This document shows positions 62,189 to 64,000 of a stretch of DNA of 64,000 bases, in pieces (within the stretch, counting starts at the first letter, position 1; every line of letters starts with the position of its first letter). A program made the translations under genes and the position numbers. Source of the DNA: CAIWHR01 sp963809965 (GTDB lineage: Bacteria > Pseudomonadota > Gammaproteobacteria > Burkholderiales > Casimicrobiaceae); the NCBI GenBank assembly GCA_963809965.1, contig CAWELU010000006.1, forward strand, positions 62,001 through 126,000. The letters run 5' to 3'. The notes under the pieces were generated by a model. It saw nothing but the letters and a program-made list of their open reading frames with translations. It was not told where the DNA came from and searched no databases.

Positions 62189-64000
62189 CTACTGGATAGG
62201 CAAGCTTTCCGGTACGTCGCCGCGCACGAGCGGTTGAAACCGGTAACCGGGCTGGAGCAGTCCCCGCTCCTGCTGCAGAAACGCGAGGACCGTCACCGCC
62301 GAATGCACCCAGTTGCGGGCGCCCGACTCGGCGAAGCCGGGACCGCCCGTCGATCCGCGACTGCCGAGCGGATGATCCTTCGAGTCCTTGCCCATCCAGA
62401 AGCCGAGCACGACCCCTTTGTCCGGATGGTCGGGTGGTCCGGGAACGAACAACAGCAGCCACACGTCGGACGTCTTCCCGTCCGCATTGGTCGCCGTGCC
62501 GGTCTTCCCCGCGATCTCACCCGCTTGCTCGAACGGAAACGCGAGCGCCCGCTTTTTCCGTTCGTCGGGCCGCAGCTTCCAGATTGCGTCGCTCAACGGA
62601 TCCATTCCCGGGATCACCCCGGTCCTCACCGCAGACGCGGTGCCGGTGGGGCCCAGGTCGAGCGGACTTTTCAAGAGCTCGATCATCGCCGCCGATACGG
62701 CGGGATGCATGAGCCGCTCCGGCGCGGGACGGCTTTCGCCCTTGATGTCGCAGTCTCGTGCGTGACCCTGGTCATCGGCATAGAGGAGCGACTTGCCGTC
62801 GCGGCAGACGTCGTTCGCGAAGCGCGGCGTCACGCGAAATCCGCCGTTTACGAACGCCGCCGTCGAGGCCATCGACAGTGGATTGACTTCGGAGGCGCCA
62901 ATGGCCGTTGTCGGGTACGGCTGCAGCGGATGCTTCGAGTCCCTGGGCATGCCCAGGCGATAGGTAAGATCGATCACGTTCTTGATCCCGGCACGCGCTC
63001 CGGCGCGCATCGCGGCCGTGTTGCGCGACTCGCCCAACGCGTTCCGGCAAGGGATTTCGCCGCGGTACTGCGGCTCCGAACGCGAATGGAAGTTTTCGAT
63101 CTTCTTCACGCCGCGCCCGCGGCCAAGAGGCACGAACACCGGTGCATCGAGCACCGTGCAGCGCTCGAGGACTTTGGCCGCGATCTCTTCGGCGCTCTCC
63201 AGATGCGGCTCGGCGGCGAGCACCTCGTTCGTGAGCCGCTCGATCAAGCCTCCGTAGGTGAAGATCTTGAAAGTCGACCCCGGCTGGCGCCAGCCGGTCG
63301 CGATCACATCGTACTTCCATTGCCTGAAATTGACATTGCCGACTTCGGCGAGAACGTCCCCGGTGAACTCGACCGCGAAGGCTCCCGCGCGCAGCTGGTC
63401 GTTGTCCGTGTCGTCTTGGTGACGGGCGAGATAGGTGCGCAACGTCAGGTCGACCGCCTTGGCGAGGACGTCCTGGAGCGCGTCGTCACGCGTGATCGAG
63501 ATCGTGAGGCCGCCCTTGTTGATTGGAAACCGATCCTTGTAGAGGATCCGCACTCGCTCGAGAAAGTGATCGCGCGTGCCGCAGCCCATGCCCGGCGGCA
63601 GCATTTCCTTCCGGAGCAAGTTCTCGACCAGATTTGCAGCCCGTGCATGTTCGAGCTCGTCGATCACGCCTTGATCCAGCATCAGGTCCAGTACGCGCAT
63701 CGTCCCGCGCGCCGCTTCGGCCCAGTTTGCATCGTGGATCTGTTCGCGCGTCCGAAGCAGCGGATCCGTCGCGTACGCACGATCCGGCAGCGCTGGCTTG
63801 TTGATCAGGGCGACGATGAAAGCGACCTCGGAAAGTGCCAGTTCCTTCGCGGGCTTGCCGAAATAGGCTCGGCTGGCCGCCTCGATACCGTATTGCCCGC
63901 GGCCGAAGTACGGCATGTTCACGTATTTCAGCAGCAGAGCCTGCCGCGGGAACTCGCGCTCGATCCGCAGCGCCATGACGATGTCGCCGATCTTTTCCAT
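62189..64000 (-). CDS. Class A penicillin-binding protein (5' end outside window)
   Basis: 603 residues present; the start lies beyond 64000. The visible N-terminal part is the end of the GT51 glycosyltransferase (LLLKYVNMPYFGRGQYGIEA, SRAYFGKPAKELALSEVAFI). The transpeptidase has PGSTFKIF (SxxK nucleophile), GESRNTAA (SxN) and AGKTGTATN (KTG). It polymerises and cross-links peptidoglycan from the inner membrane. The transpeptidase has long extra loops (SRSEPQYRGEIPCRNALG; LDAPVFVPLGRGRGVKKIEN), unusual for MrcA/MrcB, and is closer to PbpC-like or orphan class A enzymes. Confidence 0.9.
   Translation of the reverse strand: MEKIGDIVMALRIEREFPRQALLLKYVNMPYFGRGQYGIEAASRAYFGKPAKELALSEVAFIVALINKPALPDRAYATDPLLRTREQIHDANWAEAARGTMRVLDLMLDQGVIDELEHARAANLVENLLRKEMLPPGMGCGTRDHFLERVRILYKDRFPINKGGLTISITRDDALQDVLAKAVDLTLRTYLARHQDDTDNDQLRAGAFAVEFTGDVLAEVGNVNFRQWKYDVIATGWRQPGSTFKIFTYGGLIERLTNEVLAAEPHLESAEEIAAKVLERCTVLDAPVFVPLGRGRGVKKIENFHSRSEPQYRGEIPCRNALGESRNTAAMRAGARAGIKNVIDLTYRLGMPRDSKHPLQPYPTTAIGASEVNPLSMASTAAFVNGGFRVTPRFANDVCRDGKSLLYADDQGHARDCDIKGESRPAPERLMHPAVSAAMIELLKSPLDLGPTGTASAVRTGVIPGMDPLSDAIWKLRPDERKKRALAFPFEQAGEIAGKTGTATNADGKTSDVWLLLFVPGPPDHPDKGVVLGFWMGKDSKDHPLGSRGSTGGPGFAESGARNWVHSAVTVLAFLQQERGLLQPGYRFQPLVRGDVPESLPIQ

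Noticed and set aside
1..64000. A coordinated defence island, secondary-metabolite cluster or phage
   Set aside because: No nuclease-helicase pairs, restriction genes, integrases, PKS/NRPS or structural phage genes; genes are mostly unrelated singletons.

Overview
The window is G+C-rich DNA from a proteobacterium, most likely a betaproteobacterium related to Burkholderiales. The evidence is the mix of families: DUF4124, LapA, NodD-like LysR, PF04392 ABC substrate-binding proteins, a Crp/Fnr regulator, an H1-like lysine-rich protein, DUF1326/DUF2182 and Tat-exported enzymes. No rRNA or tRNA gene, CRISPR array, prophage or conjugation module was seen. The assignment is inference from gene content only.

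Layout. 1-7.9 kb: an RluA-type pseudouridine synthase running off the left edge, a conserved membrane-anchored protein, a CorC/CNNM transporter, a DEDDh exonuclease and several broken genes (arylsulfatase tail, DUF1254 protein, frameshifted lipoprotein, frameshifted TPR-methyltransferase). 8-16.2 kb: a signalling-rich stretch with a class III nucleotidyl cyclase fused to a YHS domain, a c-type cytochrome, an HD-GYP protein, a truncated second cyclase, the DUF2182/DUF1326 pair and an NMT1-GGDEF diguanylate cyclase. 16.3-19.8 kb: a VOC protein, two truncated IS110-type transposase starts bracketing a small secreted protein, a truncated quinone oxidoreductase and an SDR. 20-31.3 kb: small envelope and hypothetical proteins, a methyltransferase, a Tat-exported class A beta-lactamase-fold protein, a lysine-rich repeat protein, a probable group II intron fragment, a TIGR03118 protein and a TfoX-N protein. 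31.5-41.5 kb: MAPEG protein, Tat-exported beta-carbonic anhydrase, HI0933-type flavoprotein, exporter-type ABC transporter, haloalkane dehalogenase with MgtC-like protein, and a BBE-type FAD oxidase. 41.9-52.7 kb: a dead PF04392 gene, a 58-residue membrane protein, Crp/Fnr, LapA, GST, TetR divergent from a molybdopterin oxidoreductase, SYLF protein, a secreted TQGYWKTH protein, a LuxR-type response regulator and a broken GGDEF-EAL gene. 52.9-64 kb: GST, a secreted TPR protein, LysR, a STAS/SpoIIAA-like protein, a Tat-type dienelactone hydrolase, a two-TM ion channel, DUF2127, an intact PF04392 protein and a class A penicillin-binding protein running off the right edge.

How it fits together. 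There is no single long pathway. Most genes stand alone or in pairs. Themes are second-messenger signalling (two cyclases, GGDEF, HD-GYP, EAL, Crp/Fnr), detoxification (two GSTs, MAPEG, dehalogenase, dienelactone hydrolase, VOC), and secreted envelope proteins. The most striking property is the number of broken genes: at least a dozen frameshifted, truncated or stop-interrupted reading frames, including three members of the PF04392 family at different stages of decay. Either this is an accessory region undergoing decay or the assembly carries indel errors; several frameshifts are single-base events in otherwise well-conserved genes, so both explanations remain open.
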